The position numbers and the translations under genes are program-made. This document shows positions 1 through 6,151 of a DNA stretch of 6,323 nt, piece by piece. Under the pieces are notes generated by a model. The model was not told where the DNA came from, made no database searches, and was given only the letters and a program-made list of their open reading frames with translations. Origin of the DNA: Alphaproteobacteria bacterium (GTDB taxonomy: Bacteria > Pseudomonadota > Alphaproteobacteria > JAAXGF01); the NCBI GenBank assembly GCA_012267605.1, contig JAAXGF010000260.1, positions 1 to 6,323 of the forward strand, in the 5' to 3' direction. How positions within the stretch are numbered: the stretch's first letter is position 1; each line of letters starts with the position of its first letter.

Positions 1-1
1 T

Positions 2-2476
2 CAGGGCAATTTCGGCTCGATGGATGGCGACCCGCCGGCGGCGATGCGCTACACGGAAGCGCGCATGGCCAAGGCGGCGCATGCGCTACTTGAGGATATC
101 GACAAGGAAACCGTCGATTTTCAGCCCAATTACGACGACACGGCACGGGAGCCCGTGGTGCTCCCTGCCCGGCTCCCCAACCTCCTGGTCAATGGCGCCG
201 GCGGCATCGCCGTGGGCATGGCGACGAATATTCCGCCCCATAATCTGGGCGAAGTGATCGACGCCTGCCGCGCCTATATCGAAAATCCCGACATCGACAT
301 CGACGAGTTGATCGAATACGTGCCGGCACCCGATTTTCCCACGGGGGGCCTGATCCTCGGCCGGGCCGGTGCCCGCGCGGCCTATCATTACGGGCGCGGT
401 ACCGTAGTCATGCGGAGCCGAACCCATATCGAACCCGTCGGCCGCGACCGGGAAGCGATCGTGGCGACCGAGATCCCCTATCAAGTGAATAAGGCGCGCT
501 TGATCGAGCGCATCGCCGAAGTGGTGCGGGAGAAGCGCGTGGAGGGCATCTCCGAGCTGCGTGACGAATCCGACAGGGACGGCGTGCGCGTGGTCATCGA
601 ATTGCGGCGCAACGCCGTCGCCGAAGTCGTCCTCAATCAGGTCTTCCACTTCACGCCCCTGCAAACGTCTTTCGGCATCAACATCCTGGCGCTCGATCAC
701 GGCAAGCCGAGGATGATGAACCTCAAAGAGCTGATCGCGTCGTTCGTCGGTTTCCGCGAAGAGGTCATCACCCGCCGCACCGTCTTCGACCTGGCCAGAG
801 CGCGGGAGCGCGCCCATGTGCTCGTTGGCTTGGCCTTGGCAGTGGCGAATTTGGATGAAGTTATCGCGTTGATTCGCGGTGCGCCGGACCCCGCAACAGC
901 CCGCGCCGCTCTCGTCGCGCGGCCTTGGCCGGCGGGCGACGTGGCGCCATTGATCAAACTCATCGCAGAGGTCGGGCGCGATGCCGCCGACGGCACTTAT
1001 CGCTTATCCGAAGCGCAAGCTAAGGCCATTCTCGATCTCAGGCTGCACCGCTTGACCGGACTCGAAAGAGAGAAAATCGCCGACGAGCTAAAGTCGGTTT
1101 GTCAGCGGATCGACGAGCTCCTGGGCATCCTGGCGTCCCGCGAAAAGGTGCGGGAGATCATGCGTAGCGAACTCGAGGACATGCGCGAGCAATTCGCCGA
1201 TGCCCGCCGCACCGAGGTGATCGATGTCGAGTTCGAGCAGGATATCGAGGATCTCATCAAGCGCGAGGACATGGTCGTATCCGTCAGCCATGGCGGATAC
1301 ATCAAGCGTGTTCCCCTAACCGCGTATCGCTCTCAGCGGCGGGGCGGAAAAGGCCGCTCGGGCATGGCCACCCGGGAAGAGGATTTCGTCGCCCAAGTCT
1401 TTATCGCGAATACCCATACCCCGGTTCTGTTTTTCTCCACCTCAGGCCTGGTTTATCGGTTGAAGGTCTACAAGCTTCCCTTGGGCACGCCGCAGGCGCG
1501 AGGCAAGGCGCTGGTGAATCTTCTGCCGTTGGCAGAAGGCCAGACCATTTCCACCGTCATGCCCATGCCGGACGACGAGTCGCAATGGAGCGCGCTCTAC
1601 GTCATGTTCGCCACGTCAAAGGGAAGCGTCCGCCGAAATGCGCTTTCCGATTTCACCAATATCAAGGCGAATGGCAAGGTCGCCATGAAACTTGATTCCG
1701 GCGATCGTTTAGTGGGCGTGCAAACCTGCAATGAAAATCAAGACGTTCTATTGGCGACACGGGATGGAAAGTGTGTGCGTTTTGCGGTCACCAACATACG
1801 CGTGTTCAGCGGCCGCACCTCCACCGGCGTGCGTGGGGCGAAATTGTTGCGCGACGATACGGTCATATCGATGTCTATTCTGGATCACGTGACGCTCGAC
1901 GTCGAACGACGCGATCAGTACCTCAAATACGCCTTGGCGAAACGGCGCGCCGCGGCCGGCGAAAATGGTGATCTGGATGAGTCCACAGATGGAAATGGAG
2001 ACAGCGAGGGTCTGGCGACGGATATAAGCGCAGATGAACTCAGCGCGATCGAGGATGCCGAGGAGTTTATCCTGACAATACGTGAATCGGGGTTCGGCAA
2101 GCGCTCGTCGTCATACGAATATCGCACGACAAATCGAGGTGGGACCGGAGTCGCCAATACGGAAACCCCATTGCGGCACGGCTCGGTGGTCGCGGCGTTT
2201 CCGGTGGCGGAAAACGATCAGATCGTGTTGATGACCGATGGTGGGCAATTACTCCGTTGTTCCGTCAACGATATTCGAATCAGCAGCCGCAACATGCAAG
2301 GTGTCCGGTTAGTTCGCGTCGCCGAGGGCAAACGAGTCGTGTCGGTCGCGCATTTAGCCGATGCCGGTGAGTCCGATGATGATGGCGATGGTGAGCCAAG
2401 CGACGGGGAAACCGCCGAAAACGAAAATACCAATGGCCAAGCCGCATCGGAACCCAACGAATCGGGTGATGAATAA
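2..2476 (+). CDS. gyrA: DNA gyrase subunit A, 5'-truncated by the window edge
   Basis: GyrA is the breakage-reunion subunit of the A2B2 gyrase that introduces negative supercoils into cytoplasmic DNA using ATP hydrolysed by GyrB. The frame is open from base 2 and begins QGNFGSMDGD, matching E. coli GyrA from about residue 106, so roughly 105 N-terminal residues, including most of the quinolone-resistance region, lie outside. The catalytic tyrosine is present in MRYTEARM (Tyr codon at 50-52, E. coli Tyr122). IPYQVNKARLIE and the coiled-coil region with LDLRLHRLTGLE follow. The GyrA box QRRGGKG at 1334-1354 opens the C-terminal DNA-wrapping beta-pinwheel and identifies GyrA rather than ParC. 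About 60 residues rich in Asp, Glu and Gly (1895-2071) are inserted between pinwheel repeats, and the last 40 residues are strongly acidic. Visible length is 824 aa. The stop overlaps the coaD start by 8 nt, suggesting coupling. Family assignment is secure. Confidence 0.98.
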   Translation, partial: QGNFGSMDGDPPAAMRYTEARMAKAAHALLEDIDKETVDFQPNYDDTAREPVVLPARLPNLLVNGAGGIAVGMATNIPPHNLGEVIDACRAYIENPDIDIDELIEYVPAPDFPTGGLILGRAGARAAYHYGRGTVVMRSRTHIEPVGRDREAIVATEIPYQVNKARLIERIAEVVREKRVEGISELRDESDRDGVRVVIELRRNAVAEVVLNQVFHFTPLQTSFGINILALDHGKPRMMNLKELIASFVGFREEVITRRTVFDLARARERAHVLVGLALAVANLDEVIALIRGAPDPATARAALVARPWPAGDVAPLIKLIAEVGRDAADGTYRLSEAQAKAILDLRLHRLTGLEREKIADELKSVCQRIDELLGILASREKVREIMRSELEDMREQFADARRTEVIDVEFEQDIEDLIKREDMVVSVSHGGYIKRVPLTAYRSQRRGGKGRSGMATREEDFVAQVFIANTHTPVLFFSTSGLVYRLKVYKLPLGTPQARGKALVNLLPLAEGQTISTVMPMPDDESQWSALYVMFATSKGSVRRNALSDFTNIKANGKVAMKLDSGDRLVGVQTCNENQDVLLATRDGKCVRFAVTNIRVFSGRTSTGVRGAKLLRDDTVISMSILDHVTLDVERRDQYLKYALAKRRAAAGENGDLDESTDGNGDSEGLATDISADELSAIEDAEEFILTIRESGFGKRSSSYEYRTTNRGGTGVANTETPLRHGSVVAAFPVAENDQIVLMTDGGQLLRCSVNDIRISSRNMQGVRLVRVAEGKRVVSVAHLADAGESDDDGDGEPSDGETAENENTNGQAASEPNESGDE

Positions 2477-3014
2477 GTCCCGCGTCGCGATTTATCCCGG
2501 AACCTTCGACCCCATTACAAACGGGCATGTCGACATCGTTCGGCGCTCACGAAAACTCTCGGAACGTCTGATAGTCGCCATCGCAGCAAATCCAGAAAAG
2601 TGGCCCCTCCTGACATTGGAGGAACGCGTGCAGATGGTTCGAGACGAAGTTGCGACTGAAGCCGACGAAAATGGCGGCGTAGTGGAAGTCCGAGCATTCG
2701 ATAACCTATTGATGCAGTTTGCCTTGGAGGTCGGTGCGACGATAATTATTCGTGGCTTGCGAGCGGTTTCGGACTTTGAGTACGAATTTCAGTTGGCCAC
2801 AACAAATGCGCGGCTGGAACCGAGCGTCGAAACGATTTACCTCATGGCCTCAGATGGACACCACTTCATCGCCTCCCGCCTGGTCAAGGAGATCGGGCGA
2901 TTTGGGGGTGATGTTTCCGGATTCGTTTCGCCCCAGGTTGAACGCCATTTGGCGAGGGCCTTTGAACGAGAACGCCGACTGCGCAACGCCGACATTGCCA
3001 ACAACCGAGATTGA
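2469..3014 (+). CDS. coaD: Phosphopantetheine adenylyltransferase (PPAT)
   Basis: CoaD catalyses the penultimate step of coenzyme A synthesis, 4'-phosphopantetheine plus ATP to dephospho-CoA and pyrophosphate, in the cytoplasm. The 181-aa product starts MNKSRVAIYPGTFDPITNGH, with the nucleotidyltransferase T/HxGH motif at residues 17-20, NPEKWPLLTLEER at 41-53 (Lys44 aligns with the substrate-binding Lys42 of E. coli), RGLRAVSDFEYEF at 95-107, and the C-terminal signature as IASRLVKE at 134-141. The E. coli form of that signature is ISSSLVKE; the Ala and Arg variants resemble alphaproteobacterial proteins as I remember them. I chose ATG 2469 because the family begins just before the RVAIYPGTFDP strand; in-frame codons further upstream lie inside gyrA and encode unrelated residues. 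GTG 2466 cannot be excluded. No strong ribosome binding site is visible, in keeping with coupling to gyrA. A basic tail of about 15 residues exceeds the usual length of about 160. Confidence 0.96.
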   Translation: MNKSRVAIYPGTFDPITNGHVDIVRRSRKLSERLIVAIAANPEKWPLLTLEERVQMVRDEVATEADENGGVVEVRAFDNLLMQFALEVGATIIIRGLRAVSDFEYEFQLATTNARLEPSVETIYLMASDGHHFIASRLVKEIGRFGGDVSGFVSPQVERHLARAFERERRLRNADIANNRD

Positions 3015-3020
3015 TCGCTA

Positions 3021-4055
3021 GTGCGCGTCGACGCATTCGATTTTTCGCTACCCCGGGAATGCATAGCCGACCGTCCTGTCGTACCGCGCCATAGCGCCCG
3101 GCTGCTCGACATCGAAGCCGATCATTTTCGTGACCGAATTGTCAGCGACCTGGTTGACATATTGCGCCCCGGTGACGTCACCGTGTTTAACGACACCCGG
3201 GTGGTTCCGGCCCGCCTTTCCGGCCGACGGGGTGACGTGAGAGTCGAAGTGACTTTGCATCGATCCGTGAGTGACCGGGTATGGGAGGTGTTCGCACGCC
3301 CGGGGCGACGCCTGCGGCCAGGCGACAGAGTCATTTTTCACGAGGAGTTTTTCGCTGACGTTCAGGCGAAAAAGCCGGGCGGTGAAATCCGTTTGTCGTT
3401 TAACGTCGGCGATGACGCGCTGGGTCAAATGTTACGCCGTCACGGTGCCACTCCCCTACCCCCATATATCCAACGAGCAAATGGTCCGGATGACCGCGAT
3501 GCACTTGATTACCAGACCGTATTCGCGCGAAACGATGGATCGGTGACAGCACCAACCGCTGGCCTGCACTTTTCCCGCGAGCTCCTCAATTCATTGACGG
3601 CGCAGGGTGTAATTTCGACATTTCTCACTGTGCACGTCGGCGCCGGAACCTTCCTGCCGGTGAGAGCTGTGGACACGCGCGATCACAAAATGCATCCGGA
3701 ATGGGGACGAATTTCCGATGAATCAGCGAATACTATTTGCCAAGCGCGTGCGGCCGGAGGACGTGTCGTCGCCATTGGCACAACAAGCCTTCGCCTACTT
3801 GAAACCGCGGCCAGCGACACAGGTGAGATAAAACGGTGGGAAGGCGAGACAGACCTATTCATCACGCCGGGGTTCAAGTTCAAGCTGGTTGATTTGCTAT
3901 TGACGAATTTTCATCTTCCGAAGTCAACACTCTTCATGCTGGTGTGTGCATTCGCCGGCCATGAGCGGATGCGCGCCGCCTACACCCACGCTACACGTTC
4001 GGGGTATCGCTTTTATTCCTATGGAGATTGTTGTCTGTTGCGGCGGTCAGAGTGA
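3021..4055 (+). CDS. queA: S-adenosylmethionine:tRNA ribosyltransferase-isomerase
   Basis: QueA transfers and isomerises the ribosyl moiety of S-adenosylmethionine onto 7-aminomethyl-7-deazaguanine at tRNA position 34, giving epoxyqueuosine; it acts directly after Tgt. The 344-aa product has the family landmarks in order: FNDTRVVPARL (56-66), LPPYIQR (146-152), DYQTVFA (163-169), APTAGLHF (177-184), HVGAGTFLPV (205-214), TTSLRLLE (254-261), TDLFITPG (277-284), LLTNFHLPKSTLFMLV (293-308) and YRFYSYGD (329-336). Length is typical. The start is GTG 3021. The coaD stop TGA at 3012-3014 lies in the same frame, so the protein cannot begin earlier than 3015, and the N-terminus MRVDAFDFSLP is the usual one. 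No strong Shine-Dalgarno is visible. After YGD the usual Ala is replaced by Cys-Cys, a small variation. The stop overlaps the tgt start, placing both queuosine enzymes in one translational unit. Confidence 0.97.
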   Translation: MRVDAFDFSLPRECIADRPVVPRHSARLLDIEADHFRDRIVSDLVDILRPGDVTVFNDTRVVPARLSGRRGDVRVEVTLHRSVSDRVWEVFARPGRRLRPGDRVIFHEEFFADVQAKKPGGEIRLSFNVGDDALGQMLRRHGATPLPPYIQRANGPDDRDALDYQTVFARNDGSVTAPTAGLHFSRELLNSLTAQGVISTFLTVHVGAGTFLPVRAVDTRDHKMHPEWGRISDESANTICQARAAGGRVVAIGTTSLRLLETAASDTGEIKRWEGETDLFITPGFKFKLVDLLLTNFHLPKSTLFMLVCAFAGHERMRAAYTHATRSGYRFYSYGDCCLLRRSE

Positions 4056-5185
4056 CGGCGAATTTCGCCCTTCGTATCGTTTCAACGGATGGCCAGGCAC
4101 GATTGGGAACCTTACGCACAGCCCACGGCGAAATCCAAACCCCGGCGTTCATGCCGGTGGGCACCCTAGGCACTGTCAAGGGCATGACCAGCCAAGCGCT
4201 CCGCGAGTGCGGTGCCGATATTGTCCTCGCAAACGCTTACCACCTGATGTTGCGGCCAGGATCCGAACGTATAGCCCGGCTTGGCGGGCTAAGCCAATTC
4301 ATGAGCTGGGAAAGCCCGATTCTCACAGATTCCGGTGGCTATCAAGTGATGTCATTGGGGGGGCTGCGGGCCATCGATGACGACGGCATCACCTTTCGCT
4401 CGCATATCGACGGCAGCGAGCATCGACTAACGCCGGAACGGGCAATGACCGTACAAGACCAACTCGACAGCACGATAACCATGGTCTTAGACGATTGTAC
4501 GCCCTATCCGGTAACGAGGGAGGAGGCTGCGAAGTCGATGCGCCGCTCCATGGTTTGGGCGCGACGCTGCAGGGAGGAATTTCGCCCGCGCCCCGGCTAT
4601 GGCTTGTTCGGCATCGTTCAAGGAAGCGTTTTTCCGGAGCTGCGCGCGGAATCGTCGGATGCATTACGCGCCGCCGAATTCGACGGTTACGCGATCGGTG
4701 GACTCGCCGTGGGCGAAGGTCAACAAGCCACATATCAGGCCATCGAGGCCGCCCTGCCCGGTTTACCAGAGGACGCGCCCCGCTATGCCATGGGCATTGG
4801 TCGGCCGGACGATATCGTTGGCGCGGTGCAACGGGGAATCGACATGTTCGACTGCGTGTTGCCAACACGATCGGGCCGTACCGGGCAAGCATTTACACAA
4901 CGCGGTACGTTGAATATTAGAAATGCGAGGCATGCCGACGACCCTCGACCGCTGGTCGAGAATTGCGATTGTCCGGCATGCCGCGAACACGGGCGGGCTT
5001 ACTTGCACCACCTTATAAAAAACGGCGAAATCTTAGGATCCGTGCTCTTGACGTGGCACAACCTCCATTACTATCAAGTTCTTATGGGCGAACTACGAAC
5101 CGCCATACGCAAAAAAACGCTGGCGTCATTTGTTGATGAATTCGCCCGGAATTGGACCTCGGGGGATATCGAGCCGTATTCCTGA
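4052..5185 (+). CDS. tgt: tRNA-guanine(34) transglycosylase (queuine/preQ1 insertion)
   Basis: Tgt exchanges guanine 34 in tRNAs for Asp, Asn, His and Tyr with the queuosine precursor preQ1, through a covalent tRNA intermediate. The frame extends upstream to TTG 4028, but I chose GTG 4052: it gives the normal N-terminus (TANFALRIVSTDGQARLGTL) and makes the GTGA overlap with the queA stop typical of coupled genes. The 377-aa TIM-barrel protein shows PAFMPVGTLGTVKGM (31-45), LTDSGGYQVMSL with acid Asp93 (91-102), VLDDCTPYP (145-153), GLFGIVQG (184-191), the preQ1-pocket motif GGLAVGE (216-222), and FDCVLPTRSGRTG (266-278), where Asp267 matches the Z. mobilis nucleophile Asp280. The zinc site C-x-C-x2-C-x25-H is complete: Cys305, Cys307, Cys310 and His336. 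All key residues are present, so an active bacterial-type enzyme is expected. Confidence 0.97.
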   Translation: MTANFALRIVSTDGQARLGTLRTAHGEIQTPAFMPVGTLGTVKGMTSQALRECGADIVLANAYHLMLRPGSERIARLGGLSQFMSWESPILTDSGGYQVMSLGGLRAIDDDGITFRSHIDGSEHRLTPERAMTVQDQLDSTITMVLDDCTPYPVTREEAAKSMRRSMVWARRCREEFRPRPGYGLFGIVQGSVFPELRAESSDALRAAEFDGYAIGGLAVGEGQQATYQAIEAALPGLPEDAPRYAMGIGRPDDIVGAVQRGIDMFDCVLPTRSGRTGQAFTQRGTLNIRNARHADDPRPLVENCDCPACREHGRAYLHHLIKNGEILGSVLLTWHNLHYYQVLMGELRTAIRKKTLASFVDEFARNWTSGDIEPYS

Positions 5186-5212
5186 CGGGAAACGACTGCC
5201 GGCCAAGGCCAC

Positions 5213-5944
5213 CTACTCGACAGCTTCGCTTAAGACGTCTCTAAGGGGCCGGGAACCTCCTCGATCCACCTCATTGCCGAACAATATCTCGGTGAGCGAA
5301 ACGGGCGCGCCATAATACGCCTCGTTCCAATTTTCGACCGACCAAAGGTTGGCACCCTCCAGGGGGAGAAAATCTCCGGCGTCGCGCGCCGCAGCAAATA
5401 CGAAGACATCCGGAAACTCGCCGTCCGCCGGGTCGATCGCCGCTCCGAATTTCCCCGGATCGGTGGAGAATCGGAGATCGCGGCCTAAAGTGACTTTTCC
5501 GCCAACCAGAGCATCAAGGCCGCGATCCGTAGTCACTATGAGGACGACATCCCAAATTTCGGGAACGAATTGTATGCTGACGTTGCCCAACGCGAAGTGA
5601 TAAAACGACGGCTGGCTCCATTGCCCTTTTTCGGGGTACTGTCCCAAGAATACGCCCGTCGCACCGCCCGTACCCACGATAAAACCGATTTTCGGCATTT
5701 CCGGGACGATAATGACGCCCTTCGCGTGCGGCAATACGGCACGAAACGGCTGGAAATCGGGCCGCGGCAGGAGAGCCTGCATGGTAATACGGGCTAAATC
5801 TATGACTTCCTGCTCTTCGGAGGCAACGCCGTCACGACTTCCAGCAACGGCGAGGACGCAGCTCAACGCCCCGACAATAAATACCCGAAAAGGGTTTGAC
5901 GAAGCCGACTTCGGCCGTACTGGCGAAAATCTTACCTGGCCCAT
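5213..5944 (-). CDS. SYLF (Ysc84/DUF500) domain protein, exported, putative lipid-binding
   Basis: The 243-aa product has a basic N-terminus, a hydrophobic stretch (residues 21-35, VFIVGALSCVLAVAG) and a plausible signal-peptidase site near VAS-EE (40-44), so export to the periplasm is likely. Cys29 lacks a canonical lipobox, so a lipoprotein is less likely. The mature part matches the SYLF family: AKGVIIVP (74-81), PKIGFIVGTGGATGVFL (84-100), W-SQPSFYHFALGNVSIQF (109-126), DVVLIVTT (132-139), LVGGKVTLGRD (146-156), PLEGANL (194-200), and NEAYYG (207-212) just before the C-terminal ILF. Eukaryotic SYLF proteins bind phosphoinositides; the bacterial role is unsettled and I assign none. ATG 5944 is preferred over TTG 5965 because AGGG lies 7 nt upstream and the shorter form has a normal signal peptide. 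The gene converges on tgt with 27 bp between stops and no clear intrinsic terminator. Confidence 0.85.
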   Translation of the reverse strand: MGQVRFSPVRPKSASSNPFRVFIVGALSCVLAVAGSRDGVASEEQEVIDLARITMQALLPRPDFQPFRAVLPHAKGVIIVPEMPKIGFIVGTGGATGVFLGQYPEKGQWSQPSFYHFALGNVSIQFVPEIWDVVLIVTTDRGLDALVGGKVTLGRDLRFSTDPGKFGAAIDPADGEFPDVFVFAAARDAGDFLPLEGANLWSVENWNEAYYGAPVSLTEILFGNEVDRGGSRPLRDVLSEAVE

Positions 5945-5951
5945 TTTAGTG

Positions 5952-5955
5952 CCCT
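5952..5955 (-). promoter_or_regulatory. Ribosome binding site deciding the SYLF gene start
   Basis: On the minus strand AGGG sits 7 nt before ATG 5944. The alternative TTG at 5965 is a rare start codon, would lengthen the signal-peptide n-region, and has no comparable purine run before it. Confidence 0.6.
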
Positions 5956-5988
5956 GGCAAACCAATGGTGTTAGGCCAACCCATTGAC

Positions 5989-6002
5989 TTAGCAGATGCT
6001 AA
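5989..6002. repeat. 14-bp palindrome TTAGCA-GA-TGCTAA, possible operator
   Basis: Two perfect 6-bp arms flank a 2-bp centre. It overlaps the predicted -10 and start point of the SYLF gene, where a dimeric repressor could block transcription. The spacer is too short for an RNA hairpin, so a protein-binding site is the more natural reading. No regulator gene is visible in the window. Confidence 0.35.
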
Positions 6003-6024
6003 CACTTTCGTGTCGGTACAACAA
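5996..6024 (-). promoter_or_regulatory. Candidate extended -10 promoter for the SYLF gene
   Basis: Reading leftward, TTGTTG (6019-6024, 3/6 match to the -35 consensus) and TAGCAT (5996-6001, 4/6 match to the -10) are 17 bp apart. A TGn extension directly precedes the -10 hexamer. Transcription would begin near 5989, leaving a leader of about 45 nt. The -35 is poor, so the call rests on the extended -10. The -10 box lies inside the palindrome at 5989-6002. Confidence 0.35.
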
Positions 6025-6061
6025 ACTTCGCCACCGTGACAAACGGGTTGCGTTGAACCAC

Positions 6062-6076
6062 CGGTCATATTGACCG
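6062..6076. repeat. Perfect 6-bp inverted repeat around a TAT loop over the tRNA -35 box
   Basis: CGGTCA-TAT-TGACCG is symmetrical and its right arm contains most of the TTGACC -35 hexamer of the tRNA promoter. No T-run follows, so it is not an intrinsic terminator. It could be an operator, or may arise by chance from the -35 sequence. Confidence 0.35.
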
Positions 6077-6098
6077 TAGGACGGGGAATTCCTATGTT
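6070..6098 (+). promoter_or_regulatory. Sigma-70 promoter of the tRNA-Lys gene
   Basis: TTGACC (6070-6075, 5/6 match to consensus) and TATGTT (6093-6098, 4/6) are separated by an ideal 17 bp. The expected start near 6105 lies about 8 nt before the mature tRNA 5' end at 6113, normal for tRNA genes. The promoter appears intact although the tRNA downstream is not. Confidence 0.65.
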
Positions 6099-6112
6099 GT
6101 GGCCGGATTTCG

Positions 6113-6151
6113 GGGCGCTTAGCTCAGTGGTAGAGCATCTGACTTTTAATC
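6113..6151 (+). tRNA. 5' half of tRNA-Lys(UUU), interrupted in the anticodon stem
   Basis: The sequence fits the first 40 positions of a tRNA: acceptor 5' strand GGGCGCT (6113-6119), T8 A9, D-arm GCTC-AGTGGTA-GAGC (6122-6136), A26, anticodon stem TCTGA (6138-6142) and loop CTTTTAA (6143-6149) with anticodon TTT at 6145-6147, decoding lysine. Bases 6150-6151 still pair with the stem, but from 6152 the sequence reads TCG where AGA is required. No variable loop, T-arm (GGTTCGA-type) or properly placed acceptor 3' strand follows within the remaining 172 bases. As it stands the gene cannot give a functional tRNA unless the 3' half lies beyond the window and is joined to this half. Possible causes are insertion of a mobile element or intron in the anticodon region, a displaced half left by recombination, or an assembly join. 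Confidence 0.75.

Noticed and set aside
86..817. Long minus-strand reading frame opposite gyrA
   Set aside because: It is the antisense shadow of a well-conserved GC-rich gene, with no family resemblance.
4389..4892. 167-codon minus-strand frame opposite tgt
   Set aside because: Arg- and Pro-rich antisense shadow of tgt with no start context or domain.
5186..5212. Bidirectional terminator between the convergent tgt and SYLF genes
   Set aside because: Only GGCC-AA-GGCC is present, with too short a stem and loop and no T-run on either side.
5970..6003. Integron attC-like pair: GTTAGGC (fits GTTRRRY) and GCTAAC
   Set aside because: The second box does not fit RYYYAAC, the span of 34 bp is too short for attC, and no cassette gene or integrase is visible.
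3021..6151. Functional link between queuosine genes and the nearby tRNA
   Set aside because: Queuosine occurs only in GUN-anticodon tRNAs (Asp, Asn, His, Tyr); the tRNA here has UUU and is not a Tgt substrate.
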